A stretch of 64,000 bases of DNA from the NCBI GenBank assembly GCA_964030785.1, contig OZ034968.1, positions 66,131,399-66,195,398 of the forward strand. Reading direction: 5' to 3'. This DNA comes from Siderastrea siderea. Its lineage: Eukaryota > Cnidaria > Anthozoa > Scleractinia > Rhizangiidae. The notes beneath the pieces were generated by a model. That model was not told where the DNA came from and made no database searches. It saw only the letters and a list, made by a program, of their open reading frames with translations. The position numbers and the translations under genes were made by a program. Within the stretch, counting starts at the first letter, position 1. Every line of letters starts with the position of its first letter. Of the stretch, positions 1 through 11,939 are shown piece by piece.

Positions 1-530
1 CGATTTAGCGCGATTCCAGTGAGTTTTAGTTCTACTGCCTTTCTCTCTATATATAGATATATATAGATATATAGAGAAATCCTTATAATTTCACTGTTAC
101 GCAACGGCCGCCGTTACGCTCATATTACAACACTCACACAACGCAGAACAAAGGTCACACGGTCTATATATCTCCCATAGAGCTTGGGTTACCTGTGATA
201 AAATCGACAATTTTCGATAAAATCGATAAAAGTGATTGAAAAATCGATAAATATCGATTTCTCACGACAAATCCGTTTATCGATTTTTATCGATTACCGG
301 TGCAATCAGCTAATTTTATCGATTGTTATCAAATGTTATCGATTATCGATGTCATCGATTGCCCAGGCCGGGTCTACTGTCATTAAACTTTAAATTGGTG
401 CCTGTGGTAAAAGCAATATTTAGCGATGTCGTTCTTTTCCAGCCAAGGCGGAGAAGATTAACATGTTTGCCGTGTGGGAGTAGTACTAATCTTAACATCC
501 CCAGGCTTTACGAACTAGATAAACAAGTGA
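1..530. other. Non-coding AT-rich DNA with ATCGAT-rich stretch
   Basis: No credible gene is visible. Around 46-76 there is a short (TATAGA)-type low-complexity run. Between about 203 and 357 the hexamer ATCGAT and its variants recur densely in both orientations, giving a self-complementary tract. Open frames crossing this stretch lack ATG starts and splice context. Confidence 0.5.
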
Positions 531-719
531 GTGGTGGCAAAAGACAACTCCTGAACTTATTACCAGGAGTAAACAGTCAAAGAAGAATTTTTTTTTTTCA
601 CTACGCCATAGTCTCTCCCAGCGACCACCCGCTGTCCAAGAAGCCTGAGGACTGTGAATACGACATTGGTTTGTTGGTGGATTATGATGATTGAAGCAGA
701 CAAGAGCCTTGCTGTGTTT

Positions 720-722
<3 letters not shown>

Positions 723-795
<73 letters not shown>
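723..795. repeat. (GT)n microsatellite
   Basis: An almost uninterrupted run of about 35 GT dinucleotides lies inside dispersed repeat copy A. The equivalent place in copy B (about 62853-62862) has only a short TGTGTG, so the expansion happened after the copies separated. Confidence 0.95.
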
Positions 796-797
<2 letters not shown>

Positions 798-1386
798 AAA
801 GCTTCTATCACGCTTGGCCGCTCAGTCATTCCAGGAGACGTAATTTTTCAAGTTTCACCCTTAGGTGGCTAACGATCACCTGATAGATTTGGCCTCCCAA
901 GCCCCCACCTCTTCCCACTCTAAAATATGCTTCGCAGTCACAATTTTCATGGGCAGTAGCTACGATAGTAGGTTAAATATCAATGAAAATACGTCAAGTT
1001 AATCATGAAACAACTACAGAGAGAAAACTGTTGAAATGTCAAATCTCATCTTGAGAAAAACTTTTTGTGACCCTCGTTTGACGCTCCATGCAAATTTTAC
1101 GCGCTAATATAATAGGCTTTTAGTTAACAGAAGAAAAGTCGCGCTCTAGAATAAACTCTGTAAGTATGTCAGAATTTATTTGGAGAAAAATACTATACGC
1201 TATTTTCCTTTCTATAAATCGCACACACCCACAATCTTTGAGACAATTCAGAAAACCAACACGAAAGGAAAATAACTTTAACAAGAATTGTTACTTCCGG
1301 CATTCGATTAGACGGCCGACATCCCATACACGTCATTTCCCAGTCAGCGTGGCAGGCGTAAATGACAAGGTTTGCTACAATGGCTA

Positions 1387-1938
1387 CCTTTTTCTCAATT
1401 AATTTTGCGACTACAAAGTTTCGCTATTTTCGCGTTTTTTTCAAAATCGCGAAATTTAATACTCGCTAAATATAGGACACGCGAAGATTAAAATCGCGAA
1501 ATTTAATACTATATAATATCAATAAAGTAATGAAATTCACGCTGTTGCTTTATTACTGTTATTACTTTTATTCCACCATGGCTCAGCTTCATGTTTAGGA
1601 GTTTTTCTGTTTGATTTTGTCCATCAGTTATCTTCCACTGCATCACTCTTGCTGTCCGAACTGTCCACTGCCGCTATCGGGTATTTAGACTGTGGAATAC
1701 CTCATGCTTTGCTATGTTTAGCTTGTTTTGTTTGCTATCGTTTACGGTGACGATCATATTAATTATGTTGTTACAGTTCTGAGGTCAAAGCTACACATTG
1801 AAGAATAGAAAAAATCGCGAAATTTAATACACTCCAATTCTAAATTCCTCTCAAAATCGCGAAAGTTAATACTCGCGAAATGTGGCTCTTGATTTTTCGC
1901 GAAATTTAATACTCGCGAAATTTAGTGAGAATAAGGTA
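1387..1938 (+). mobile_element. MITE-like insertion rich in CGCGAAATTTAATAC motifs
   Basis: This block is absent from the corresponding place in copy B (near 63455). Its ends are imperfect inverted repeats of the type TACCTTATTCTCA followed by CGCGAAATTTAATAC-like units, which recur several times inside. The outer part of its right half reappears inverted at 2787-3236. It has no coding capacity, so it fits a non-autonomous DNA transposon. Exact ends and target duplication could not be fixed. Confidence 0.6.
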
Positions 1939-2786
1939 ATCATTTCTTTCGATTCAAACAGTTTGAGTCGCGTGCAATGTTGCAATTTTTTTCTGGAAAC
2001 TTCATTTATGTCTTCTTTCCAATGTAAAGTAACTTAGAATCCCCATAATTCTCGTAATGTCCATTTTTTGCCAACAGACGATCTATGTTTGCTAGGGCGT
2101 ATAACACAAAAATAAACCAGCCAAGTGTTGGGATAAAAATTGGCAATGCGTCATGGCCGTTTTTATTTATTTAAAAATCTTAATGAAGTAAATAAAATGA
2201 ATGAATAACTAATCTATTAATTATTTTAAAGCTCTAGCAAAGGTGAGGGCACTAGAAAAATGGAGCCCACATCTATACACTGATAAAATGCATCTCAAAA
2301 CATGGAGAGAGAGGAGGAGGTGGGCTGAACTCGCAGAGCGTGTTGGGTCTGGAGGCTAAAAGGACGACCAGGAGATGATTGCTAATTTTTACAACTGGAA
2401 TTTGGAGTCGGGGCTATGCACTTTTACACAGAACGCGTGATTATTGCACAATGTAATAGCTATTGTACTTAGATCACATGATTGTCTTGTGACTATTGCT
2501 CAATCATTTTCTCTATTGAAAATGAGGCCTCTATAGAAAAATAGACCACCCATCACGCCCTGGTTAGACCTTTCAGCTCACTCCACCCCTATTCCCTAGA
2601 ACACATCTGTTCTATTATATAATCTTGTTAGTACATAACATATTAACTAAATCTATAGCTCGAAGGAGCCATAAATTTTTTATTTGCAAGCGAATAAAAT
2701 TCCTTTATTGTTTGGATGTGGTATAAGCTATGGTGCTTTTTGCTTTGTTTTGCTTTCATTCGTTTTAACCAAATTGACGATGTTAA

Positions 2787-3236
2787 AGGTACCTTATTCT
2801 CACTTAATTTCGCGAGTACTAAATTTCGCGAAAAACGAAGAACCATATTTCGCGAGTATTAAATTTCGCGATTTTGAGAGGAAATTAGAATTGGAGTGCA
2901 TTAAATTTCGCGATTTTTTCTATTCTTCAATACTGGTAGCTTTGACCTCAGAACTGTAACAACATAATTAATATGATCCGCCGTCATCGTAAACAATAGC
3001 AAACAAAACAAGCTAAACATAGCAAAGCATAAGGTATTCCACAGTCTAAATACCCGATAGGTACAAATTTACACTCTGCTAAACTTCGTTCTTATCATGT
3101 TCTGTCAGGCATGATTTAGAGGTCCATATCCAGTATACTTCTAAGTCGCTGAACAGATCCTCTGGGGGGAGCTTAATAATAAGTAATAACAGTAATAAAG
3201 CAACAGCTTGAATTTCGTCATTTTATTGATATTATA
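2787..3236 (-). mobile_element. Second, inverted copy of the CGCGAAATTTAATAC MITE
   Basis: Read on the minus strand this block matches 1508-1935, including the stretch with atttagactgtggaatacc and the terminal ccttattctcac. It is also missing from copy B, where the sequence runs from the equivalent of 2786 straight into different DNA. Two insertions of one family in opposite orientation inside one host repeat create a potential stem about 0.85 kb apart. Confidence 0.6.
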
Positions 3237-3479
3237 CAGCCGTTGGCGATCGTCACCAATGACAGGAAAACCAGACTAGAAGTTACCATTCGAAGCACAG
3301 TGACCCAAAACTATTGTTTTCATCCACTCAATTACCTGTAGATAATGGTTTGACTCTTATATCTGAATACGTGTGTCCCACCTTTTCGTGTCGTGCTATG
3401 AGAAAATTAGCTCACTAAAATAAAGATACACCGACTTCATAATAATGACAAAAACTGGTTGTAGTTAACAGGTCGAAAA

Positions 3480-4320
3480 TAAATTAATTTAGTTTCTTAG
3501 CCTACGTACTCTTCCAGAGATCAGTTAGTAAACCAATATTCTGAATTTATTTTCGGCATTTTTATTAACCTACCATGGCGAGTTTTCCTGCAAGCGCTAG
3601 CTTTCATATGATAGTTAAAATGCCCACTGGTACTGTTGTTTTTCATTTAAGCTGCTTACTTAATGAATTCACTTAATTAAAAAACACTGACAAATAAACT
3701 GTAAACTTCCTCGTTGTCAGGGGGAACTATTGACATCAATAATTCTTGGGTAAAAAATACCCTATCATCACGGAATCCCAAATGGTTAAACTGATATGAC
3801 TTCATTTCCGCGTAGCTGTATGTTTTGCTTTGCCGGTTTAACTTTATCATAGTAATATTCCTTCGACGGCTTGACTCCATTCCACTGTCAATCATATTTG
3901 TTACTAAAATCAGGAAAACAAAAACAGATTATTAATTAAGTAGTTTGTGTTTCATATTGCAAGACTGACACCTTACCTAGAAGGAGAAGGGGTCATACGT
4001 TACGAAGAAGATAGAACAATCACACACCTCTAATACTGTTGCAAGTATCTACGTAGTAAATATAACCAAACTTAGAATTGTAAATTTTTTTAAGTTCAAT
4101 TTTTGCTTCGCTTTTGTCAAATACGTCATGTAGTTTACACCTGCATCTTAGCCTTTTATTGGTTATCATTGTTTTCGCACTCTTAATAATTACTCCAACG
4201 CTTACTACGCATGCTATAAGACGTCTCAGGTCGTAAGTGTTTAAAGGTGAGAAATTTGATTAAGCCCACTCAACGGGCTTGACAACCAGTTACACAAAGG
4301 TAGTTTAGACCATCCTTTCA
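3480..4320. other. Intergenic DNA upstream of FReD gene A
   Basis: No gene recognised. This stretch should contain the promoter and 5' untranslated region of gene A, which starts at 4325. I could not identify a convincing TATA box or initiator. Confidence 0.4.
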
Positions 4321-4324
4321 GGAC

Positions 4325-7300
4325 ATGCTTTTCTGGCTGTTATTTCTTTTTGGAACGACTGTGCAAGCCATCAGTCGCATTTCACGGCCCAATGCACAAG
4401 TTGTTAATTTTGCCAAGCCGCTGGAAGGACGAAAACTGAATGGAAGCGTGATAGAAGAAATAGAAGGAGACACTGAAATAACTTGTCAATTCAAGTGCGT
4501 CGAAGACGAGCGGTGTCATTCTTATAACTTTGGAACATTGACCAAAAGTGAGGGGTCTATAAGCTTATGTCAGCTAAGCGGTTCTGACCGATTTGTCGGA
4601 CTTCTTAACTTTACCGAAGATGAAAATTTCAAGTACTGTGGTTTGCAGGTAATTCTTTTTAGCTTACCAAATAACAGATTGACACTTATTCTACTCAACA
4701 GCAGAATATCAGTGACAGAGATTGTTCAAACGAACCGATTTAACTTGAGGTTTATTAGACAAACGTGGCCTTGATGTTAAAAGAAATCACGGTGGACGTT
4801 AATTTCCTTTTACCATGAAGTCGTTAACCTTTACCAATATCTGTTAAAAGCTTGCTAAAGACAGTTTGAGGCCACTGTAAGTCAGTCCTGAAAAACGTTC
4901 TCGTTAATTATTGACAATTGAGGGGAAATATTTACATGATACCCGTGCGACGTTCACTCTGGTACTGAGATGTAAACTTCATACCGCATTTACATAACCC
5001 GTAATCAGGCGGTGTCACTTTAATTTGAAACAAAAAAGTTAAGACTGAAAGGGAATGAACTAACAGTTATAATGCATTTACATGACACCAGTATGGTTCA
5101 GTTCGTACCGGAATGAGATTCGCGACCCGGTACTATACACCTACTAGGGTGATCTCGCACCGGTGGCTCTGTATACGTTTACATGAAACCTGACTTAAAA
5201 GCTCGTATCGGTCGGAATCACCTTGTAGCTGCCGGTAGAGGGGAAAACGTTGATTTGCATCTTAATTAGGTGGTGCTTCTAGGGTTAACGAGAGGAAAAA
5301 TTAGCTACATCTGATTCAATGAACAAAACATGTAATCACTCAATGAATACCGGTACACCATCGTACGCTTTCGATTCCAATTATGCGAGCTGAGTACTTA
5401 TACCTGTAAGTTAAAGTGTTCAAGGGTTGGAAGAACTATAGAGAAATGAATGGTATTTATTAGTGAAATGCTAGACAACGAGTCGCAAGACCTAGAACCT
5501 CTGGGGTGTTCTAAAATGAAATTTTTTTTTTTTTTGCCAAACAACAATAAATCTTACATGAAGTAGTAGGGTTGATTTTTTGCCACCCTGACAACACTAA
5601 TGGTGTGAAATGGCGATGGTTTATGTCTAAATTGGCACGTTACAAATAATAACATGAATACAAATAATGACACTCTTTTATGCTTGAAATGCTGGATTTT
5701 TAGATGTTAGCTAAATTTCTCGGAAATATAAGTTTCAGTTTCTGCCACTAGGATTTGATCCTTATCATATACTCTAACGATTTAGAACAAAAAATTAAAA
5801 CGCCATATGGCACAAGTACGATTCACTTATACATCAACATAATGATTTAAGACGCGTGTCATGCCGCAAAATTCAAGAAAAAAAATGCTGATATCCCACT
5901 TTAGAGGCCCAGGAGTGGGTTTTATTTTGTTTAATTAATTCATTATTTTGTTTACGTTAACCTCTCAGAATGTGAAGTAATGTTGAGCAAACGCGAGTCC
6001 GTGGAGCATGAGCTAATATTTGTTTCATTTGGGCAAATGTCCTCATCCCTAAGGCAGAAAACAAATATAGCGAATTTTGAAAGGCATTCGCTAATTCATA
6101 ACATGATATAATCCATGTGGCTTTAGAAATGTGTTCAGCTTTTACGATATATGCATAAACATAGTTTGTTATCAAAACAAACATGAAAGATTTTATTCTT
6201 AACAGAGCGTCTGTGAGAAGGAGAGCTCTATTTGTGGCGATAAAGGAGTTTGCATCCCAAACTATCTGGAAGGCAGCGTACGATGCAATTGTAGTGACGG
6301 CTATACAGGAAAACCTTGCAGTAAGTTTTTAATTTTTCAATACGAAAACATTCATAACTGTTCAAGATCATATCTTGTCAGATCAGTTTTGGAATTATAG
6401 CAGGGGTCTCCTCCCCATTTTTCTGAAGAAAATTAAATTCTTAGAGGGCTGAAACTTCTTTAAATTCTTTATCTAATTTATTTTCACTCCCCTCTCCCCC
6501 TCCCCCAATGTTTTTTACTCCGGGACTCCACTTAATACGAAGGCCTGATTCGCCACTAGTTATTCCTGAACTATTTTTCAACTAACAGAACCAAATAGTT
6601 GCGCCCAACTTCTCCAAGATGGTTTTACTTCCAGTGGCGCGTACACCATCACTCCAGATGGCGGCAAACCGATGAAAGTGTACTGTGACATGGCCACGGA
6701 CGGTGGAGGCTGGACCGTTTTTCAGAAACGTTTTGACGGCTCGATTGACTTTTATCTCGGATGGGAGCTCTACGCAAATGGGTTTGGAAATCTTAACGGC
6801 GAGTTTTGGCTTGGAAACGATAATCTCCACCGGTTGACGTCCGCTTATAACGTCACCCTTAGAATTGACTTAGAGGACTTTGATGGCGACATCAGATACG
6901 CTGAGTACACGAAGTTTAATGTTTCAGACGAGGGCGACAAATACCGCCTTTCGATTGGGGGATACAGTGGCACGGCGGGTAACTCAATGACTTCAGAAGA
7001 TTCATACTGGAAGGCAGAGTAAGTTAATGCCAGTTCAACTGCATTATCTCCTTAAAATTAGGTCCACGCTCTTGGTGCGTCAGGTTCCTTAATCACTCTT
7101 CACCGAAAGCCAAATATTTTCCCTCCCAAACCGACCTAACTCAGTCAATAAGCATTTTATCATGCAATCAATTTAAAAACGGTTTTTGTCGACTCATGGC
7201 AAAGTATAATTAAGACAACTGACAGTGACCCTTGCAAAGGAAAATTTGTTTTTGCTTTGCTGCGCTATCGAGTTCTCAAGCAGTCTAATCATGTGATTTA

Positions 7301-7982
7301 GGGGCAGGATTCGGACTCGTAATCAATTGGTTCGAACTTGTACCATCAGTTTTCAGCACACCTCAAGAAGTTCACAACAAAAACGAAAAGCTCTAACGTA
7401 AACAAGAGAATGGCAAATATGCATTGTGTAATTTTAATTCAGAAGAGAAAAATTGTGTTTTGGTTGACACTGCGCTGCAAACTCGACAAGTTCAGTCTAG
7501 AAACCTGTTATTCGAGAATCGCCGCACTAGAAAATCAAGTGATTTCAAATTATTTTATCCAGGTTGTCATGTACAACTGGATTTAGGTTGTTCTAAGCCT
7601 CGTCCAGGTAGCGAGGTTCGTTTTCTTTTTTCCCTTCACGATATTTTCCCCGCTCGCCGTCTTCCTTTCACTGGAACAGGCCAGCCTAGGTCACTCTTTA
7701 TCTGAGTAACATACTATCATTTTTTCCATAATTTGGTTTTTGTTTTCTAGTGGGATGCAGTTTACTACAAGAGATCAGGACAATGATCTAGCGTCGAGTG
7801 GAAGCTGTGCTTACTGGTCCAAAGGAGCCTGGTGGTACAACGCGTGTCACTCATCCAATCTGAACGGCTTGTACCTTGGTGGACAGCACTCAAATAGTGC
7901 CATAGGGGTTAACTGGGGTGCGTTTAGAGGATACAAATACTCATTGAAACGCACCGAGATGAAAGTAAAGCCTAATCCGTAA
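4325..7982 (+). CDS. Secreted apple-EGF-fibrinogen domain protein (FReD gene A), 4 exons
   Basis: Exons 4325-4648, 6206-6320, 6589-7018 and 7751-7982 join without a frame break into a 366-residue protein, all with GT-AG borders (phases 0, 1, 2). Exon 1 gives an ATG, a hydrophobic signal peptide (about residues 1-16) and a PAN/apple-like domain with the cysteine pattern around CQFKCVEDERCHSYNFG. Exon 2 is one EGF-like domain with six cysteines ending CNCSDGYTGKPC. Exons 3-4 form a full fibrinogen C-terminal domain with DGGGWTVFQ, a DQDND-type calcium site and WWYNACHSSNLNGLY. Such proteins are usually secreted lectins that bind acetylated glycans, as in ficolins and tachylectins; ligand and role here are inference. 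Intron 1 contains repeat DNA. Possible polyadenylation signal aataaa at about 8630. Confidence 0.9.
4930..5240. repeat. Repetitive TTTACATGA-containing segment in intron 1 of gene A
   Basis: The motif tttacatgA followed by ACC-like sequence and a taccgg/ggtac-rich block recurs at about 4931, 5078 and 5180. This looks like degenerate tandem units or a MITE relic. No coding potential. The assignment is tentative. Confidence 0.35.
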
Positions 7983-10900
7983 AAACAATGACTGGAACTT
8001 TTTCACCTTTTTTCCTAGAGTGTTTGACCCGGCTTCCTTTTATCTCGGTTTTTGTTGGGCGTTGTTACAACTTGACTTTCGTTCTAATCCTGCACTTCTT
8101 AACTTTATGGTCAAATGTGGACTGCGAAGCTTACAATAGGCTTCGCTTAAGGATTTCCGTATTTTCTTTTACGTTGCCTTTTTCATAATTATCAGGTGAC
8201 CCTGTGCATGTAAGTGCAAATACTGAAAGACCACTCTCCAAAAAAAAAGCTGCAGAACAACTTGCAATGATACTACTTTATAGTCGCCGTCATATTGAAT
8301 ACACTTGCAATTAAACGTCAAAGAGAAATTTCTTTGTATTTTAACGCTTTTTTAGAATTATGGTTGCTTAATTATCTCTGAAAAATGCGTGGCTACCCAC
8401 ATATTTCTTTTTGGATTCCAATAACCCTTGCTAAGATCTACTTTTTCCCCATAGTCATAACCTTTGCAAAAATACATCTGCACAAGGAGGCACCGTCCTT
8501 AATGTTATTGCTGATGTCTACGTTTTTTTCTCTTTTTTGTTTAAACAAGAAAAATCAGGATTCTCAGGCAGATTTGACGTTGTACCCGAATTATCATTCT
8601 ATTGAATACTTGTCTACTTGCCTGGTACAATAAACGTCGGCACACGAAATGACCTGTCTCCACGACTGACTCCTAGCTTGTACAAGTTCCCGGGAATTGT
8701 GTCCTCCGTGCTTGGCCCGGATAAAGTCTTTTCGCTAGTCCCTATAACCAGTCCTCTCCTGTAAACACATCAGGGAACTTCAGTTTCCAAACGTAACAGT
8801 TTTCACCTGTCCAAACTATGAGCTTTTCAACAATGGGAAGTAGCAGGGAGCGACAGGCCGCACAACTTCTAACAGTGGAAACATTTTTCTGATATAGCCT
8901 CTTAATATTTTTGCACTGATAAGTATGTGATTTTCAAGAAAGAATATGAGCGGTGGCTGTTAAAAAGATTTGTCGTTGCAGTGCACGTGACTGTCTTTGT
9001 TTTATAAAGTGCCATTTTTTCATTAAAACAAGTATGAGGTTTGCCACTGTTTGTTGATATTGTGTTCAGTCAAATGCGTAAATATTAGCCCCATTTGAAA
9101 ATGTGAGTTTCGTGTCTCTGGAGATTAATACGCTTCCTCCTGTTGTAAGCAAGTCTTTCGGCTGCGTTTTCTTTCTTTTTTCATAAATAGGCCGATTTGT
9201 CCAGACACGGCCATGATTTCGACCCTCCACATGGTTCTCATCAGTTACCGGGATTGGCTTTGTGAGTTGCTCTTTATATGCAAGTTCATGTACTTTGTGA
9301 GAAAGACAAGGCATTCTGTTTGGTACAGGTGTATTTGTACCCACTGTGCGGATCGAAAATCCTGGATTTCTACTGGCTATCCAAAGGTAGCCAACTGTCA
9401 AATGTGGTGTTCGATCCTCGAATCCGAGGGCAATAGGTTTATCAGTTGAAGACTGTTTAATGTCACCCTCGTTAAACAAAGACAATTTATTTATTTATTC
9501 ATTTATTTATTTATTTATTTATGTTATTTACTTTATGTTTTATGCATGAGCTGGAGGAAGCCTGAAGCGATTCGCTATGACTAAGGGCTATTAAACGCTC
9601 GAAACGTCAGTTCTGAATTTCCTTACGGTGACCAATTTACCTTTAATATCAGCTCAGTTGATGAAGGCAAATTTTGTGCTTCCAGTCATAGCTATAAATC
9701 ATGTTTTCACAGGCACTTCACATGGTTGACTTAACCGTACATTGACATTTATAAATTGATATGAATTAAATCTTCAGTTGGAGCTAAAGCAAAAATATCA
9801 TTTACAGTGAAACCAATAATAACCGATCAGACACTGGGTACAGTTGCACTTAAATAGTAGTTGTCAAAGAAGGAATCCTCCTAGAGAATAAAACAAAATA
9901 ATATAAACGGTGTGCATGCAGACGAAAGTGCCATGCACTGATGAACGTGACCTTGACGATAACCTCCTTGACAACAAAGGGATGAGCCCGCTCATCCCAA
10001 TTATGCTGTTATAATGATATGATGAGATGTTGTACAATACTATCATAATTTCTAGGGCCGCGTTCTCGCTAATCCGGAGTACCAATATCCCGGATCTGCG
10101 ATCCCCGCAGGCCCTCACAAGCAAACCCCTCTTTTATTAGCTTGTAAACGCGTGTATAAACAAGATTAGACAAGACACGATAATTTATTTAACTCAGCTC
10201 AGCTATACAGAAGATACAGATTGTAAATTAAAGTAAACAATTTAATACAATACAAATAAAGAATATAGAAGTAATAACATCTAAGTAGGGAGCGGGTTGG
10301 GATCATCCAAATAGCAGAGGCTAATCTAGTGGATGATCCCACATGAAATCACATGATCCCTAGTGTTCATATGTTCAGAGTCTCTTGTGTGTATAAAATG
10401 GAACAATGCAACAGTCTCTGCAGTGCTATATATAAAATCACAAATAAAGTCAAATAAATTGCAGCGGTTTCTATAGTGCAACGTTCTTTATAGCCTAATC
10501 TCAAATGAAGTCTTTAAATCTAGTGGCCTCTCTGGACGCAAGTTTCCTTCAGAGTCTGTCACAGGGTGCAAGTAGTTGCTCTGTGTGGAGGTCTGCTCCC
10601 TGCCGGCGTTCACCTTCACTTGAGTCGCCGTCTGCCCTGAACTGCTCTGATCCCCGCCGGGCGTTCTCCAGATATATCCACTGACACTGCATCCCAGTCA
10701 AATGTATATATCCCCATTACAATCACATCCCGATAAGCGTGAATTTATTCATCAATTTTATAATTTAAATAAAGAAGCCATTTTTTCACGTGCAAAATCA
10801 CTTTAACATAAAAATAAGAAAGAAATTAATTCCATTTATGTATGAGTCCCTCCATTACTATCGACAGCACATGAAAGCACTTAAGAGATATCTAGCCTGA

Positions 10901-11348
10901 ATGGCTGCCGAGTAATAGATAATCAGACTCCACTTTTGTTCACCATCTCTCTCAAGAAGCACTGTTTGTCATTCGCCGGCACTTTATGTTTAAGCACGGT
11001 GCCTCCTTTTAGTTACTGTGCATACGTTTTGCGAATCTCGGGATGGTCCAAGAAACTTGGCTCCTAGTATGAAGGACGGTATCTACTAACGCAAAAAGGT
11101 ACTTTTGTGGCCTTTTTCACTGTGCGGGAAAAGCAGTGTTCACCTGTTTCCTCCCAGCGCGTATAGCCACAGCTAACTATAATTTACATTCCTAGACAGA
11201 AATGTGCAACTTTATACCTAGGAAGTTGAAAATGCTTTCTACAACTCTACGACTCTTCTGAGTCCTAAGAGATAACAAGAAAAATGTAGAAAAGTGCAAA
11301 CTTAAAATAAATATTAACAGGGAAAATGTTCCTTTAAGGTCATTAGTT
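7983..11348. other. Intergenic DNA between FReD genes A and B
   Basis: No intact gene seen. It contains the presumed 3' untranslated regions of gene A (left) and gene B (right), an (ATTT)n run at 9484-9523 and a retroelement-like relic (9066-9690). A frame at 9864-10124 has no ATG-supported or recognisable product. Confidence 0.4.
9066..9690 (-). repeat. Probable retroelement relic
   Basis: A minus-strand open frame of 139 codons (9066-9485) starts with TTG, not ATG, and is followed on its 5' side by an (AAAT)n tract. The plus-strand block ctcgaaacgtcag with gtgaccaatttacctttaat at 9597-9650 recurs in related form at about 15933-15985. The combination suggests a dispersed repeat whose short coding piece is a fragment. 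I cannot name the family with confidence. Confidence 0.4.
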
Positions 11349-11893
11349 TTACATATTGTGCTTGACTTTCATTTCGGTGGGCTTCAATGAATAATGCTCC
11401 CCTTTGAAAGGACCCCAGTTGACCCCATCACCGAAAGAAGAGTGACTTCCCTTGAGGTACAGGCCGTTCAGGTTGGCGAAGTGGCAATTTCTGTACCACC
11501 AGGCTCCGTTGTGTGCTTGAGCGCAACTTCCATCTCCCTTGAGGTCATTGTCGTTATCTTTGGTGGAAAACTCTGTGCCACTAGAAAAAAAAATGAAAAG
11601 ATAAGATGTTTTAAAATAAGATAAACCTTAGTATCGTTAAACGATTTAATTGACTATATAGCTAAAGCGATGCATTTATCTCGCTTATCTCATGCATGAA
11701 GTGTTCTTGTTGATCGAGAATGTCATGATTTTACACGCATGACGCCAAATTTTGTTTTAGAAATATTGTAAAGTTTATTACTTCCAAAAAAGTCTACAGG
11801 TGAGCGTTCATTTGAACGGTCACACTTTTAAGAACTTCGCCCACAGACTGGAAAGTTAGATCTCCCGTGTTGGTCAGTATAGCATAATAAACA

Positions 11894-11939
<46 letters not shown>

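Larger units (their letters stand above)
530..3470 (+). repeat. Dispersed repeat, copy A
   Basis: The sequence from about 530 is closely matched by 62667-64000 at the other end of the window. Both contain the same segments, for example the block ending cattccaggagacg and the block starting cgaagcacagtgaccc. Copy A is longer because it contains a GT microsatellite, two MITE-like insertions and about 0.7 kb (roughly 2009-2703) absent from copy B. No long reading frame is conserved between the copies, so it is probably a non-autonomous or long-dead transposable element. Confidence 0.75.

Noticed and set aside
560..872. Frames of alternating His/Thr or Val/Cys near 560-872
   Set aside because: They are translations of the GT microsatellite.
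9864..10124. 86-codon minus-strand frame
   Set aside because: No ATG-supported product or homologous feature; surrounding DNA is repeat-like.
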